This document shows, piece by piece, positions 1-7,834 of a stretch of DNA of 64,000 bases. The stretch is from VBDM01 sp035499735 (GTDB taxonomy: Bacteria > Pseudomonadota > Gammaproteobacteria > Burkholderiales > SG8-39), in NCBI GenBank assembly GCA_035499735.1, contig DATJYC010000033.1, positions 62,001-126,000 on the forward strand, written 5' to 3'. A program made the position numbers and the translations under genes. Position 1 is the first letter of the stretch. The number at the start of each line of letters is the position of its first letter. The notes beneath the pieces were generated by a model. That model was not told where the DNA came from and made no database searches. It worked only from the letters and a program-made list of their open reading frames with translations.

Positions 1-521
1 AACGACTTGCCTCGCGAACGGTAGCTATCGGCATTTGCGCTATCCAGCTGCGCCATGCGGTCCTCGAGCGCCTGCGCGACCTTGGCGATATTGCGCGGAT
101 CGGTATGGATATGCGGATTGCCGGCGGCATGGATATCACCTAGCGCGCGGTCTATCACCTTCGGAATTTCAATCTTGACGACGTACTGCGAGGCTTCGAA
201 GTAACCCGGGCTCCCGAGCTGAATCTTGCTGTTTCCGCTTTGCGTGAGCAACAGGGGAATCCAGCCGATCTCCAGCTCGGAGCCGGAGCAGACCAGCAGG
301 TCGGCCGAACGGATGCGCGCGATCAGGCTCGGGCGCGCCTCGATCCGGTGCGGATCCTGCAGCGCGGTCGTCGCCGAGTACACCGACACCTTGTCTCCCC
401 CAAGTTCCTGGGCGAGGGCACCCCATTCCGGCTCGCAGGCAAACACGTTGAGCGCGGCCGCTGCCGGTAGCGCAGCAATTGCCAAACCCGAAGCAACGAG
501 CGCTTTCAGAATCGTTTTCAT
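1..521 (-). CDS. znuA: Zinc ABC transporter substrate-binding protein, ZnuA-like (partial, runs off the left edge)
   Basis: The first 173 codons are visible and the frame stays open to the window edge. Residues 1-22 are a signal peptide (Lys near the N-terminus, an Ala/Leu core, an Ala-rich cleavage site), so the product acts in the periplasm. The mature start NVFACEPEWGALAQELGGD is typical of cluster A-I metal-binding proteins. H58, in a DPHRIEARPS motif, is the usual first metal ligand. A short loop with H131, H137 and H139 stands where ZnuA proteins carry a longer His-rich loop. It should deliver Zn(II) to a ZnuBC permease that would lie left of the window. It starts 9 bases after the outer-membrane gene at 531-1883, so the two are probably co-transcribed. 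Mn specificity cannot be excluded from half a protein. Confidence 0.85.
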   Translation of the reverse strand, partial: MKTILKALVASGLAIAALPAAAALNVFACEPEWGALAQELGGDKVSVYSATTALQDPHRIEARPSLIARIRSADLLVCSGSELEIGWIPLLLTQSGNSKIQLGSPGYFEASQYVVKIEIPKVIDRALGDIHAAGNPHIHTDPRNIAKVAQALEDRMAQLDSANADSYRSRGKS

Positions 522-530
522 GATCTCACC

Positions 531-1883
531 TCAGAATTTGTGGGCGCCGTGCGCGCCCAGGCTCACGATGTATTGGAGAAAGACCTGGTTGTCGGTCGCA
601 TCCGAGCGCGCCTTGTCCTGCGCGTACTGCAGCCGCACGCGGCTGAACTCGCTCGGGCTCCAGTCGACCATCACGGTATTCCGGGTCGGGTTGTACCTGG
701 CGAGGATCGGAAAGTCCGCCGCGGTGAGCGCGCCCGAGTCGACCAGGCCGATTCCGGTCGTTCCCGCGTCCAGCCGATCGTAGCGATAACCGACGCGCCA
801 CATCGGCACGAACTGGTAGACGCCTTGCAGGTACCAGCCCGACTGAGCCGAGCTGTATCCTCCGATTTGCGTCCCTCCCGCCGAAGCCGCGGCGGTGTCG
901 AACGTGAGGTCGCCGTTCTCCTTGCGCCGGAAGTATTCACCCTGCAGCTTGAAGTACGTTTCGGTCGGGTTGAAATTCGGCGCCCACTTCAGGATCCCGT
1001 CCAGCACCCACAACTTGGTCTTGCCAGTGAAGCTGTTCGTCACAGGCGTCCCGGTCGAGTCGACGTCGTCGTAGACGCGATCTTGCGGCGAGGTCGTGAG
1101 ATACGAGGCACCAAGCTGCCAGGCCGTACCGGTTCCGAAATCGCCACCTAGGTGGGTGAAGAAGTTGCCCGAGCTGAAGCCGTTTTTGTTGCGTCCGCCG
1201 TCGGGTCCGGCCGGAAAGCTCTTGCCGCGCCCCGCTTCAACGCCGAGGTCGAAATACAACGGAGTCGGCGCCACCCACTTCAGCTGGATGCCGTCATCGC
1301 TCAACTGGTTGCCCAGGAAAGCCTTCATCGCGAGCGGTGCATCGGTGAAGTCCCAGGCGTGTGCGTGGATCTGGTTTTGGTACCCGACGGAAGAGAAGAA
1401 CCGCCCTGCCTTGATCGTGAAGCCGTAGGAGAGCGCCAGAGTCTGTATGTACGCTTCCTCGACTTCGATCTCGTTCTCGGGCGATATGGAGAATATCCCG
1501 GTGCCGCGGAACATGTGGTCGACGTTGGCCATGATCGCGAGCTCGGATTCGCCCAGACTCAGGCCCCGAGGAGGAGGCGCGACCTCGCCGTTCGAAGGAA
1601 CGAAACCATTGATCTTGTATGTGTTGGGGTCCTGGGAAAGATTCGAATAGATGCCGTTCAGGATCAGCGAAACCGCGGGGTTCAGCGCGTTTTCCCCGGT
1701 CGGGCGGCTGGAGGCCTGCACCGCCGCCTGTTGTGCAGTAGCTTCGGCATCCTGCACGCGTTTATCCAGCTGCCTGACCTGCTCGCGCAAGGCCTTGAGC
1801 TCGTCTTGCGACTGAGCCTTCACGGCCTCGGGCAGACCCAGCGCCGCGGCGACGGCGAGCACCATGGTTGCTTTACCGTACAT
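531..1883 (-). CDS. Outer-membrane beta-barrel channel with N-terminal coiled coil, zinc-uptake associated
   Basis: The product has 450 residues. Residues 1-23 form a signal peptide ending AVKAQ. Residues about 25-60 are a heptad-like coiled coil (SQDELKALREQVRQLDKRV), similar in style to trimeric or periplasm-spanning porin stalks. The rest is a series of alternating amphipathic strands rich in Tyr, Trp, Phe and Gly, and the protein ends in Phe, the usual C-terminal signature for outer-membrane insertion. There is no TonB box or plug that I can see, so a porin-like channel is more likely than a TonB-dependent receptor. The start is supported by GGAGAGA about 5 bases upstream. Position between the zinc GTPase/dksA2 pair and znuA suggests zinc entry across the outer membrane. 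That role is inferred from context only. Confidence 0.72.
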   Translation of the reverse strand: MYGKATMVLAVAAALGLPEAVKAQSQDELKALREQVRQLDKRVQDAEATAQQAAVQASSRPTGENALNPAVSLILNGIYSNLSQDPNTYKINGFVPSNGEVAPPPRGLSLGESELAIMANVDHMFRGTGIFSISPENEIEVEEAYIQTLALSYGFTIKAGRFFSSVGYQNQIHAHAWDFTDAPLAMKAFLGNQLSDDGIQLKWVAPTPLYFDLGVEAGRGKSFPAGPDGGRNKNGFSSGNFFTHLGGDFGTGTAWQLGASYLTTSPQDRVYDDVDSTGTPVTNSFTGKTKLWVLDGILKWAPNFNPTETYFKLQGEYFRRKENGDLTFDTAAASAGGTQIGGYSSAQSGWYLQGVYQFVPMWRVGYRYDRLDAGTTGIGLVDSGALTAADFPILARYNPTRNTVMVDWSPSEFSRVRLQYAQDKARSDATDNQVFLQYIVSLGAHGAHKF

Positions 1884-1978
1884 GTTGTCTCTCCAAGTTC
1901 ATGCGATCGCGACAAGCCGAAGGGCTTTCGCGAACACTGCCGCCTCAAGCGTGCGAGGCGGGACTCTAGGATTTCGAG

Positions 1979-2293
1979 CTAGGAGAGGACGGGAGGCGCG
2001 CGCGAGTCGAACTCGATTCGCGGCGGAAACAACGGAGGCAGAACCGCGACAGCGATCGCCGGCAACGCTACCTGAGGAAGATCGATCGCCTGTGCGAGGC
2101 TCGGCAGGGCGCTGTCGACCGCGTGATACGCGATGCACTGTTCCGCGGGATGGCTGGCCGGTGGATTGCATTTGCCCCCGCACGCGGCCATGGCCAGATC
2201 GCGCTGCACGTGCGACAGCGCGTGCAGCTGCGCCGCCTGCTGGGTGAATACCAGCGCGAAAGCGACCAGCAGGTGTCTCAGAGTACGGTTCAT
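1979..2293 (-). CDS. Small exported Cys/His protein, DUF2946-like
   Basis: This is a 104-residue protein. The N-terminal segment 5-20 is hydrophobic and probably a signal peptide or anchor. The next 35 residues concentrate possible metal ligands: H24, H28, C38, C42, H48, C53 and H57. A second hydrophobic, proline-rich stretch follows at about 72-92. The pattern resembles the short DUF2946-type proteins found beside metal transport genes, but I am not certain of the family. I chose the internal ATG at 2293 because the hydrophobic N-terminus begins there; the frame is open further upstream, but that stretch is Arg/Ser-rich and looks non-coding. It lies between dksA2 (49 bases) and the outer-membrane gene (95 bases) on the same strand. 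A periplasmic zinc-binding or sensing role is inference. Confidence 0.6.
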   Translation of the reverse strand: MNRTLRHLLVAFALVFTQQAAQLHALSHVQRDLAMAACGGKCNPPASHPAEQCIAYHAVDSALPSLAQAIDLPQVALPAIAVAVLPPLFPPRIEFDSRAPPVLS

Positions 2294-2342
2294 GTCGCGG
2301 CTCGGCCGGGACGTAGTGTACTCCTCGGGGCCTTTGCGGCGG

Positions 2343-2855
2343 CTACTCCCCGTAGAGCTTCTGCTTCTGCTCACGCCGGGATTGGGCTTCAACCGACAGG
2401 GTCGCGGTGGGCCGCGCGATCAGCCGGGCGAGTCCGATGGGCTCGCCGGTCTCCTCGCAATACCCGTAGCTGCCCTCTTCGATGCGGCGCAGGGCCTCGT
2501 CGATCTTCTTGAGGAGCTTTCTTTCCCGATCGCGGGCGCGAAGCTCCAGCGCGTACTCCTCCTCGATCGTGGCCTGGTCGGTCGGGTCAGCCTCGAGCTC
2601 GTGCTCGCGCAGGTGCTCTGAGGTGAGGTTCGCCTTCTCCAGCAGCTCTCTCTGCGTCTGGAGCAGCCGCTCGCGGAAGAAAGCAAGCTGCTCCGGGTTC
2701 ATGTACTGCGACGCCGGCGCGCGCAGCAACTCGGCTTCGGTCAGGCCGTTCTTCCTAGCTGACTTGTCTTCGGCCGGCGCCGTCTCGGGCGCCTTGATCT
2801 CCGGCGCCTTTGCCGTCTTCGGGGCCGGTTTCTTTACTGCTTTTCGACCAAACAT
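2343..2855 (-). CDS. dksA2: Zinc-independent DksA paralogue (DksA2 type)
   Basis: The product has 170 residues. Residues 1-35 are a Lys/Ala/Pro tail, followed by the DksA coiled coil (about 50-125) with the acidic tip ADPTDQA (89-95) that reaches into the RNA polymerase secondary channel, and then a C-terminal globular region. Canonical DksA has a four-Cys zinc finger. Here only C133 remains; the other three ligand positions are T136, S154 and A157. This is the CxxT...SxxA pattern known from Pseudomonas aeruginosa DksA2, which works without zinc and replaces DksA in zinc starvation. The start codon overlaps the 3' end of the GTPase gene by 22 bases, implying translational coupling. Together with ppGpp it should adjust rRNA and amino-acid promoter activity when zinc is scarce. 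Confidence 0.88.
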   Translation of the reverse strand: MFGRKAVKKPAPKTAKAPEIKAPETAPAEDKSARKNGLTEAELLRAPASQYMNPEQLAFFRERLLQTQRELLEKANLTSEHLREHELEADPTDQATIEEEYALELRARDRERKLLKKIDEALRRIEEGSYGYCEETGEPIGLARLIARPTATLSVEAQSRREQKQKLYGE

Positions 2856-3826
2856 TGTTCTAGTCCCTTGATGAATAGCTCCTGCGGGAGGTTTTTCCCG
2901 ATGAAGACCATCGTGCTGGAGCGCTTCTCCCCCTTGCCCCACGGGCGACCCATATCGCCGCCCATGAGCATGTGCACGCCCTGAAATACTACGCGATGCG
3001 TGTTGCCCTTCATGTACAGCACTCCCTTGTAGCGCAGCAAGTCCGGGCCGTAGATCTGCACGACCCCGGACAGAAATTCCTCGAGCTTCGCGTTGTCGAA
3101 AGGCTTGTCCGACCGGAATACGAACGAGGAGACGTGCTCGTCGTGCTCGTGCTCGGCGTCCTCCAGGAAATCCGGGTCGAGCTCGAGCACCGCATTGAGA
3201 TTGAAGCCACGAATATCTAGGATCTCCCGGATCGGCGCGTTGCCGAAGTGCACCTTCTTGATCGGCGCTCGCGGATTCATCCTGACCAGTCGCCTCTTGA
3301 GCGCCTCCTGCTCGTCCTCCGACACCAGGTCGGTCTTGGACATCAGGATACGGTCCGCGAAACCGACCTGCTCCTGCGCCTCGCGGAACTCGTCGAGGGT
3401 CTTCGGGGCATGCTTCGCATCGACCAGGGTGATGACGCTGTCCAGGAGATAGTAGTTGCCGAGCTTCTCGTCGATGAAGAAGCTCTGGGCGACAGGACCC
3501 GGGTCGGCCATGCCCGTGGTCTCGATGATGACTCGCTCGAAATCGAGCTTGCCGGAGTCCCTCCGCTCCTTGAGCTCGCCGAGGATGCGAATGAGGTCGC
3601 CGCGCACGGTGCAGCAGACGCAGCCGTTGTTCATCTCGACGATCTGCTCCCCGGTCTCGTTGAGCAGGATCTCGTTGTCGACACCCGCCTCGCCGAACTC
3701 GTTCTCGATCACGGCGATTCGATGGCCGTGCTGCTCCTTGAGAATGCGGTTGACGAGTGTGGTCTTTCCGCTTCCCAGGAACCCGGTGAGTATGGTCACC
3801 GGAACCATGTTCTCCTGTCCCGCCAA
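2834..3826 (-). CDS. COG0523 (CobW/YjiA/ZNG1-type) zinc-chaperone GTPase
   Basis: The product has 330 residues. Walker A is TGFLGSGKT (14-22). The family's metal motif is CVCC (C69, C71, C72). A G3-like ETTGMADP sits near 102-109, and the base-specificity loop is SKTD (163-166). Acidic/His cluster EDAEHEHDEH (222-231) precedes a CobW C-terminal domain with TSTMVF-like strands. Such GTPases are cytosolic metallochaperones; the branch next to dksA2 and znuA in other bacteria is zinc-linked and Zur-controlled. It is the first gene of the apparent zinc operon running left. I looked for a Zur-like AT-rich palindrome in 3827-3982 and saw none that is convincing. A cobalamin role (true CobW) is unlikely because no cobalamin genes are nearby. 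Confidence 0.86.
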   Translation of the reverse strand: MAGQENMVPVTILTGFLGSGKTTLVNRILKEQHGHRIAVIENEFGEAGVDNEILLNETGEQIVEMNNGCVCCTVRGDLIRILGELKERRDSGKLDFERVIIETTGMADPGPVAQSFFIDEKLGNYYLLDSVITLVDAKHAPKTLDEFREAQEQVGFADRILMSKTDLVSEDEQEALKRRLVRMNPRAPIKKVHFGNAPIREILDIRGFNLNAVLELDPDFLEDAEHEHDEHVSSFVFRSDKPFDNAKLEEFLSGVVQIYGPDLLRYKGVLYMKGNTHRVVFQGVHMLMGGDMGRPWGKGEKRSSTMVFIGKNLPQELFIKGLEQCLVEKQ

Positions 3827-3919
3827 TTCGATCTCCTGGCGCGCTCCGCTCGAGCAACACTATTTGAGCATGTCGAGCCGGAAAAGTTTGCGCCTGGGCG
3901 CCCCCGGAAGAGGCGCAGG

Positions 3920-3937
3920 GCGCCCAAAAAAGGGCGC
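3920..3937. other. Hairpin with A6/T6 loop upstream of the zinc operon
   Basis: GCGCCC (3920-3925), six A, then GGGCGC (3932-3937) form a 6-bp stem. It lies in the 156-base gap between the end of rlmI and the zinc GTPase gene. The homopolymer run is in the loop and not after the stem, so it is not a standard intrinsic terminator. Nothing else in 3827-3982 could be assigned. Confidence 0.3.
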
Positions 3938-3982
3938 ATTACAGCACGCTCCGGATTACAAAGCAACCCGTGGATACGCGCG

Positions 3983-5173
3983 CTAATTCCTCTCCAGCAA
4001 CAAGCCTTTGAGGTACTCGCCCTCCGGGAACTCGATGCGCACCGGATGGTCCGCAGCGGCGCGCAGGCGCTCCCGCAGCAGCAGCGGGGCACCGGCGTCG
4101 GCCGCGGCGCCCGCCACGATCTTCTGAAACAGCTCAGGCGACACGCCTCCCGAACAGGAAAAGGTCGCAAGCAGTCCGCCCGCGCGCAGGAGCCTGAGCG
4201 CGTTCAGATTGATGTCCTTGTATCCACGCGCCGCCCGAGCGGCGTCTTTCGCCGTCGGAGCGAACTTCGGGGGATCGAGCACGATGAGGTCGAACCCGCG
4301 GCCGTCGCGATGCAGCCTGCGCAGCGCCTGGAACACATCTGCCTCCAGCCATTCCACCCGGCCGGGCGCTAAATCGTTCAGGGCCAGATTGCGACCGGCC
4401 CGCGCGAGCGCCTGCGCCGAGGAGTCGATGGCGAGGACCGAGCGCGCCCCGCCCGAGAGAGCCGAAAGCGCGAATCCTCCCGTGTAGCAAAAGCAGTCGA
4501 GGACCTCCCGCCCTGCGGCAAGCTGCTTCACGCGCAGGCGGTTGTCGCGCTGATCGAGGAAGAACCCGGTCTTCTGCCCGCCGGCCGGGTCGACCTCGTA
4601 CTCGATACCGTGCTCGACCATCCTCAGCGGCGCGGCCGCGCTGCCGAGAATCCATCCGGATCTTGCGGGCTGGCCCTCGAGCTCGCGCGCGTCGGTGTCG
4701 GATCGCTCGTAGATCCGGGCGCAGCCGGTGCGCTTGCGGAGTATTTCGATGAGTGCATCGCGCCATTCTTCGCAGCCCGCGGAAAGGAACTGCACGACCA
4801 GCGCATCGTCGTAGCGGTCGGCAATCAGCCCCGGAAGCCCGTCGGACTCGCCGTGCACCAGTCGCATCGCGTTGGTCGTTTCGCCGGAGACCTGCGCGCG
4901 CCTGCGGGCCAGCGCGGCGTCGACTCGCCTGTCGAACAGCTTCGGCCCGGGCACGTCCGCCTCGTCGAAGCTCCACACCCGTGCACGGATCTGGGACGCG
5001 GGGCTGTACGCCGCCCAGGCGAGGAATTTCCCGTCCGCACCGCATACCCGCACCGTTTCCCCGCTGCGGGGGTTCCCGACGATCTCTTCGACAGCGCCCG
5101 AGAAAACCCACGGATGGCGCCGCTTGAGCGAGCGCTCGCGCCCCGCCTTGAGCCTCAGGTCCGGCGCGCTCAC
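3983..5173 (-). CDS. rlmI: 23S rRNA (cytosine-C5) methyltransferase, RlmI family
   Basis: The product has 396 residues. An N-terminal PUA domain (about 1-75, motif KAGRERSLKRRHPWVFSGAV) leads to an RNA-binding linker and a Rossmann methyltransferase domain. In the latter, VLDCFCYTGGFALSALSGGA is the SAM-binding motif I, DSSAQAL motif II, and LDPPKFAP motif IV. Family members methylate C1962 of 23S rRNA using SAM. The length matches E. coli RlmI (about 396). It lies 3 bases beyond the end of the second chrA gene on the same strand, so it may be the tail of the xerC-chrA operon, although no functional link is obvious. Confidence 0.88.
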   Translation of the reverse strand: MSAPDLRLKAGRERSLKRRHPWVFSGAVEEIVGNPRSGETVRVCGADGKFLAWAAYSPASQIRARVWSFDEADVPGPKLFDRRVDAALARRRAQVSGETTNAMRLVHGESDGLPGLIADRYDDALVVQFLSAGCEEWRDALIEILRKRTGCARIYERSDTDARELEGQPARSGWILGSAAAPLRMVEHGIEYEVDPAGGQKTGFFLDQRDNRLRVKQLAAGREVLDCFCYTGGFALSALSGGARSVLAIDSSAQALARAGRNLALNDLAPGRVEWLEADVFQALRRLHRDGRGFDLIVLDPPKFAPTAKDAARAARGYKDINLNALRLLRAGGLLATFSCSGGVSPELFQKIVAGAAADAGAPLLLRERLRAAADHPVRIEFPEGEYLKGLLLERN

Positions 5174-5176
5174 TGC

Positions 5177-5701
5177 CTAGACCCAGCCAGCGAGGCCGAC
5201 CAGCCCGCCTGCCGCAAGAAGCCAGAGAGGGTGCATCCTCGTGCCCAGCACGGCCGCGGCAGTCACGGCGGTGAGGATGAACCCCGTTGCGGACTGGTCG
5301 GCTGCGAGGGTGATGAGGTAGGAGCCGGCGAGCATCAAGCCGACGGTGAGCGGAACCAGACCGTCCTCCACCGTCTTGCGCCAGCGGGCGTCGCGAAATC
5401 GCTGCCATACCTGCGACACCCCGTAAGTGAGAATGCTGCTCGGTGCGCAAACTGCAGCGGTTGCGACCACTGCGCCGGCGAGACCGGCCACCTTCCAGCC
5501 GATCAGGGTCACAACGAGAATGTTCGGGCCGGGCGACGCCTGGGCAAGCGCGAACAGCTGCGCGAACTCCGTGCTGCTCATCCAGCCGTGAACCTCGACA
5601 ACGCCACGGTGCAGTTCGGGCAGCACCGTGACGACGCCGCCGACCGCGAACAGCGACAGCAGGGAGAAATCGACGGCAAGCTCCACGAGCACCTCGCTCA
5701 C
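5177..5701 (-). CDS. chrA: Chromate transporter ChrA, short (single-domain) subunit 2
   Basis: This is a 174-residue membrane protein with a CHR domain of about five or six hydrophobic segments. The family motif appears as SLFAVGGVVTVLPEL near residues 15-29, and ASPGPNIL near 55-62. Full-length ChrA fuses two such domains; here they are separate genes. I place the start at GTG 5701, which overlaps the stop of the preceding chrA as GTGA and has a strong GGAGG six bases upstream. Short ChrA pairs work as heteromers that export chromate, probably by exchange with sulfate. Tail opposite to its partner's topology is expected for such pairs. Confidence 0.82.
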   Translation of the reverse strand: MSEVLVELAVDFSLLSLFAVGGVVTVLPELHRGVVEVHGWMSSTEFAQLFALAQASPGPNILVVTLIGWKVAGLAGAVVATAAVCAPSSILTYGVSQVWQRFRDARWRKTVEDGLVPLTVGLMLAGSYLITLAADQSATGFILTAVTAAAVLGTRMHPLWLLAAGGLVGLAGWV

Positions 5702-6237
5702 CGGCTCCTCCACGCGGCGGCGGCCACGCTCGCGGGAACCGCGACCAGCAGAAAGACACCGAGCGGGAGCCGCACCAGACCGACGCCTACGAACGCGGCG
5801 AGCGCGAATACCGCCATCGGCGAGCGCAGGCGCGGGCTCGCGGCCATCTTGATGCCCATGGCGACGATCAAGCCCGCCGCGGCCGCCGAGATGCCGCGAA
5901 ACACAGCGGAAATCGTCGGCAGCCCGCCGTAGTGGGTAAACAGGGCGCCCAGCACCAAGACGATCGCGAACGGCGCGCACATCAGCCCCATGACCGCGGC
6001 GAAGGCGCCGAGGGCGCCGCGAAAGCGCGTGCCGATGCAGACCGCCATGTTCACGATGTTGGGACCCGGGAGAACCTGACAGAGGCTCAACGCCTCGTTG
6101 AACTCCTCGGCGCTCAGCCAGCGGCGCTCCTCGACCAGCATCCTTCGCGCCCAAGGCATTACCCCGCCGAATCCCGAGACGCCGACCCGCGTGAAGCGGA
6201 TGAAAAGCTCGGCGATGCCGGGACGCGGCCCGCTCAC
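5698..6237 (-). CDS. chrA: Chromate transporter ChrA, short (single-domain) subunit 1
   Basis: The product has 179 residues and one CHR domain: FIRFTRVGVSGFGGVMPWAR near the N-terminus, then QVLPGPNIVNMAV, then several hydrophobic spans. It starts at GTG 6237, overlapping the xerC stop (GTGA), and ends by overlapping the second chrA gene in the same way. The three genes therefore look translationally coupled. The two halves are recognisably related to each other (LPGPNIV and SPGPNIL), consistent with an ancient duplication. The expected role is chromate efflux as a two-subunit carrier. No chrB regulator is visible nearby. Confidence 0.82.
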   Translation of the reverse strand: MSGPRPGIAELFIRFTRVGVSGFGGVMPWARRMLVEERRWLSAEEFNEALSLCQVLPGPNIVNMAVCIGTRFRGALGAFAAVMGLMCAPFAIVLVLGALFTHYGGLPTISAVFRGISAAAAGLIVAMGIKMAASPRLRSPMAVFALAAFVGVGLVRLPLGVFLLVAVPASVAAAAWRSR

Positions 6238-7172
6238 GGCTTCTTGTCGGCGGGCGCGGCCCGCTTCTTCGCCCGTGGATGGGCGGCATCGTACGCCTTG
6301 GCGAGATGCTGAAAGTCCAGGTGGGTGTAGACCTGGGTGGTCGAAATGCTCGAGTGCCCGAGCATCTCCTGGACTGCGCGAAGGTCGCCCGAGGATTGCA
6401 ACACATGCGTCGCGAACGAATGCCGCAGCATGTGCGGATGAACGTGCTGCGGCAGCCCGAGGCGCAGAGCCCATCGCGACAGCGCGTCGCGCACCGAGCT
6501 CGGGGCGATGCGACGTCCGCGCGCCCCGACGAACAGCGCCGACTCGACGGGATCCGCGAGCGCTGGGCGCCGGGCGAGCCAGGCCTCGGCCGCGCCGCGC
6601 GCCTTGCCGCCCACGGGCACAGTGCGCGTCTTCGCGCCCTTTCCCGTCACCGTGACCTCGCCCTGCCTGAGGATGGCATCGGCGTTCGAGACATCGAGGC
6701 TCACCAGCTCGGCGAGGCGCAGCCCCGAGGAATAGAACAGCTCGAACATCGCCCTGTCGCGCAACTCGGCGGGCGTGCTCGCGGGAGCGTCGAGCAAACG
6801 CGCCATCTGATCGGGCGACAGCGCCTTGGGGAGGGCCTTGACGCTCTTCGGCGCACGAAGGCCGACGCACGGATTGCGGGAGAAGCCGCGGTTTTTCACC
6901 AGCCACGCAAAGAAGCCTCGCCAGCCGGAGATCGTGTAGGCGAGGGTGCGCCCCGACATGCCGCGCGCGTGCAGCTGCGAAACCGTCCGGCGCAGCTGCT
7001 GGGCCTCGAGCCTTTCCACCGGCACGTCCGGGTTGAGCGCGAAGAGCTCTTCGACGGCGTGGCGGTAGTTGCGGGCCGTCCCGGGGCTGAGGCGTCGCTG
7101 ATGCGAGAGCTGGGCGATGAACTCGTCGAGCAGGCTCCGGCGGGGATCTCGCCTCATTCCCGCACCGGTCAC
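6234..7172 (-). CDS. xerC: Tyrosine recombinase XerC
   Basis: The product has up to 312 residues. It has an N-terminal SAM-like DNA-binding domain (about 10-95) and a C-terminal catalytic domain with all six expected residues: R152 (SSGLRLAEL), K178 (TGKGAK), H247 and R250 (HMLRHSFATH), H273 (LGHSSISTT) and nucleophile Y282 (VYTH). With XerD it resolves chromosome dimers at dif. The frame can start at GTG 7172 or at ATG 7157 five codons later; the spacing does not decide. It follows DUF484 and dapF in the order common in proteobacteria, which separates this housekeeping recombinase from phage integrases. Confidence 0.92.
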   Translation of the reverse strand: MTGAGMRRDPRRSLLDEFIAQLSHQRRLSPGTARNYRHAVEELFALNPDVPVERLEAQQLRRTVSQLHARGMSGRTLAYTISGWRGFFAWLVKNRGFSRNPCVGLRAPKSVKALPKALSPDQMARLLDAPASTPAELRDRAMFELFYSSGLRLAELVSLDVSNADAILRQGEVTVTGKGAKTRTVPVGGKARGAAEAWLARRPALADPVESALFVGARGRRIAPSSVRDALSRWALRLGLPQHVHPHMLRHSFATHVLQSSGDLRAVQEMLGHSSISTTQVYTHLDFQHLAKAYDAAHPRAKKRAAPADKKP

Positions 7173-7174
7173 CG

Positions 7175-7834
7175 CTAGAGGAACCTCAGCAGCGCCGCGC
7201 TCGCGAGATCGCCCATGCGCCTGAGGTAGAGCGTGCCCATTTCAGGGTAGAAACGCAGCACGTCCTCGCTCCCCAGCGCGAGCATTCCGAAGCAATCCCG
7301 ATCCCGCAGCGCCATGTGGGCGACCGAGCGCACGCGCGGCGCGCCTTCGCCGAACCAGGCGGCCGCTTCGGCACCGCCGCTCGGCCCGCAGAAGGGCTGC
7401 GAAAGCGAGTCGGCGTAGCGCCTGACCGCCTCGCCCACGGCCCGGAACTCCTGGGAATCTACGGCGCCCTCCGGCGCGCGACGCTCGGCGCCCCAGATTC
7501 TCAGGGCAGCGTGCGGCACGGCAAAGTCCTCGCGCAGGTGCAGGTAGAGCGCGTTCAACAGGCTGCGCCAGTCGGGCGCGGCGAGGAGGGCGAGGCTCAG
7601 CCGGTGCATTTTCTCGCCGATCGCGTCGTTTTCCTCGCCGATCTGCAGCAGTTCCGCAAGGCGGGACTCGAGCGCGCGGCTCTTCTCCCGGAGCGAAAGC
7701 ATCTGCCGGTCTGAGAGAGGAATGGCGCGGCCGCCGTGAGGATGGGGAACGCTGATCTCGGCGAGCATGTCGGCGTGGGTCTCGAAGAACGTCGGGTTCT
7801 CGCGCAGGTAGCGCGCGACATCGTCAGCTTTCAA
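7175..7834 (-). CDS. DUF484 family protein (GAF-like)
   Basis: The product has 219 residues. The N-terminus carries the family signature VARYLRENPTFFETHADML, followed by a helical region (about 40-75) and a GAF-like domain to the end, with LRDRDCFGMLALGSEDVLRFYP near the C-terminus. Its biochemical role is unknown; the gene is nearly always found between dapF and xerC. Here its ATG lies inside the last 11 bases of dapF and its stop is just ahead of xerC, so the three are one transcriptional unit. Confidence 0.85.
   Translation of the reverse strand: MKADDVARYLRENPTFFETHADMLAEISVPHPHGGRAIPLSDRQMLSLREKSRALESRLAELLQIGEENDAIGEKMHRLSLALLAAPDWRSLLNALYLHLREDFAVPHAALRIWGAERRAPEGAVDSQEFRAVGEAVRRYADSLSQPFCGPSGGAEAAAWFGEGAPRVRSVAHMALRDRDCFGMLALGSEDVLRFYPEMGTLYLRRMGDLASAALLRFL

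Noticed and set aside
3827..3982. Zur binding site upstream of the zinc operon
   Set aside because: I searched for an AT-rich palindrome by eye. Two ATTACA direct repeats (3938 and 3955) are present, but they are not an inverted Zur-like site.
6234..7172. Phage or integron integrase
   Set aside because: The tyrosine recombinase sits in dapF-DUF484-xerC order with no attachment site or mobile genes, so it is housekeeping XerC.
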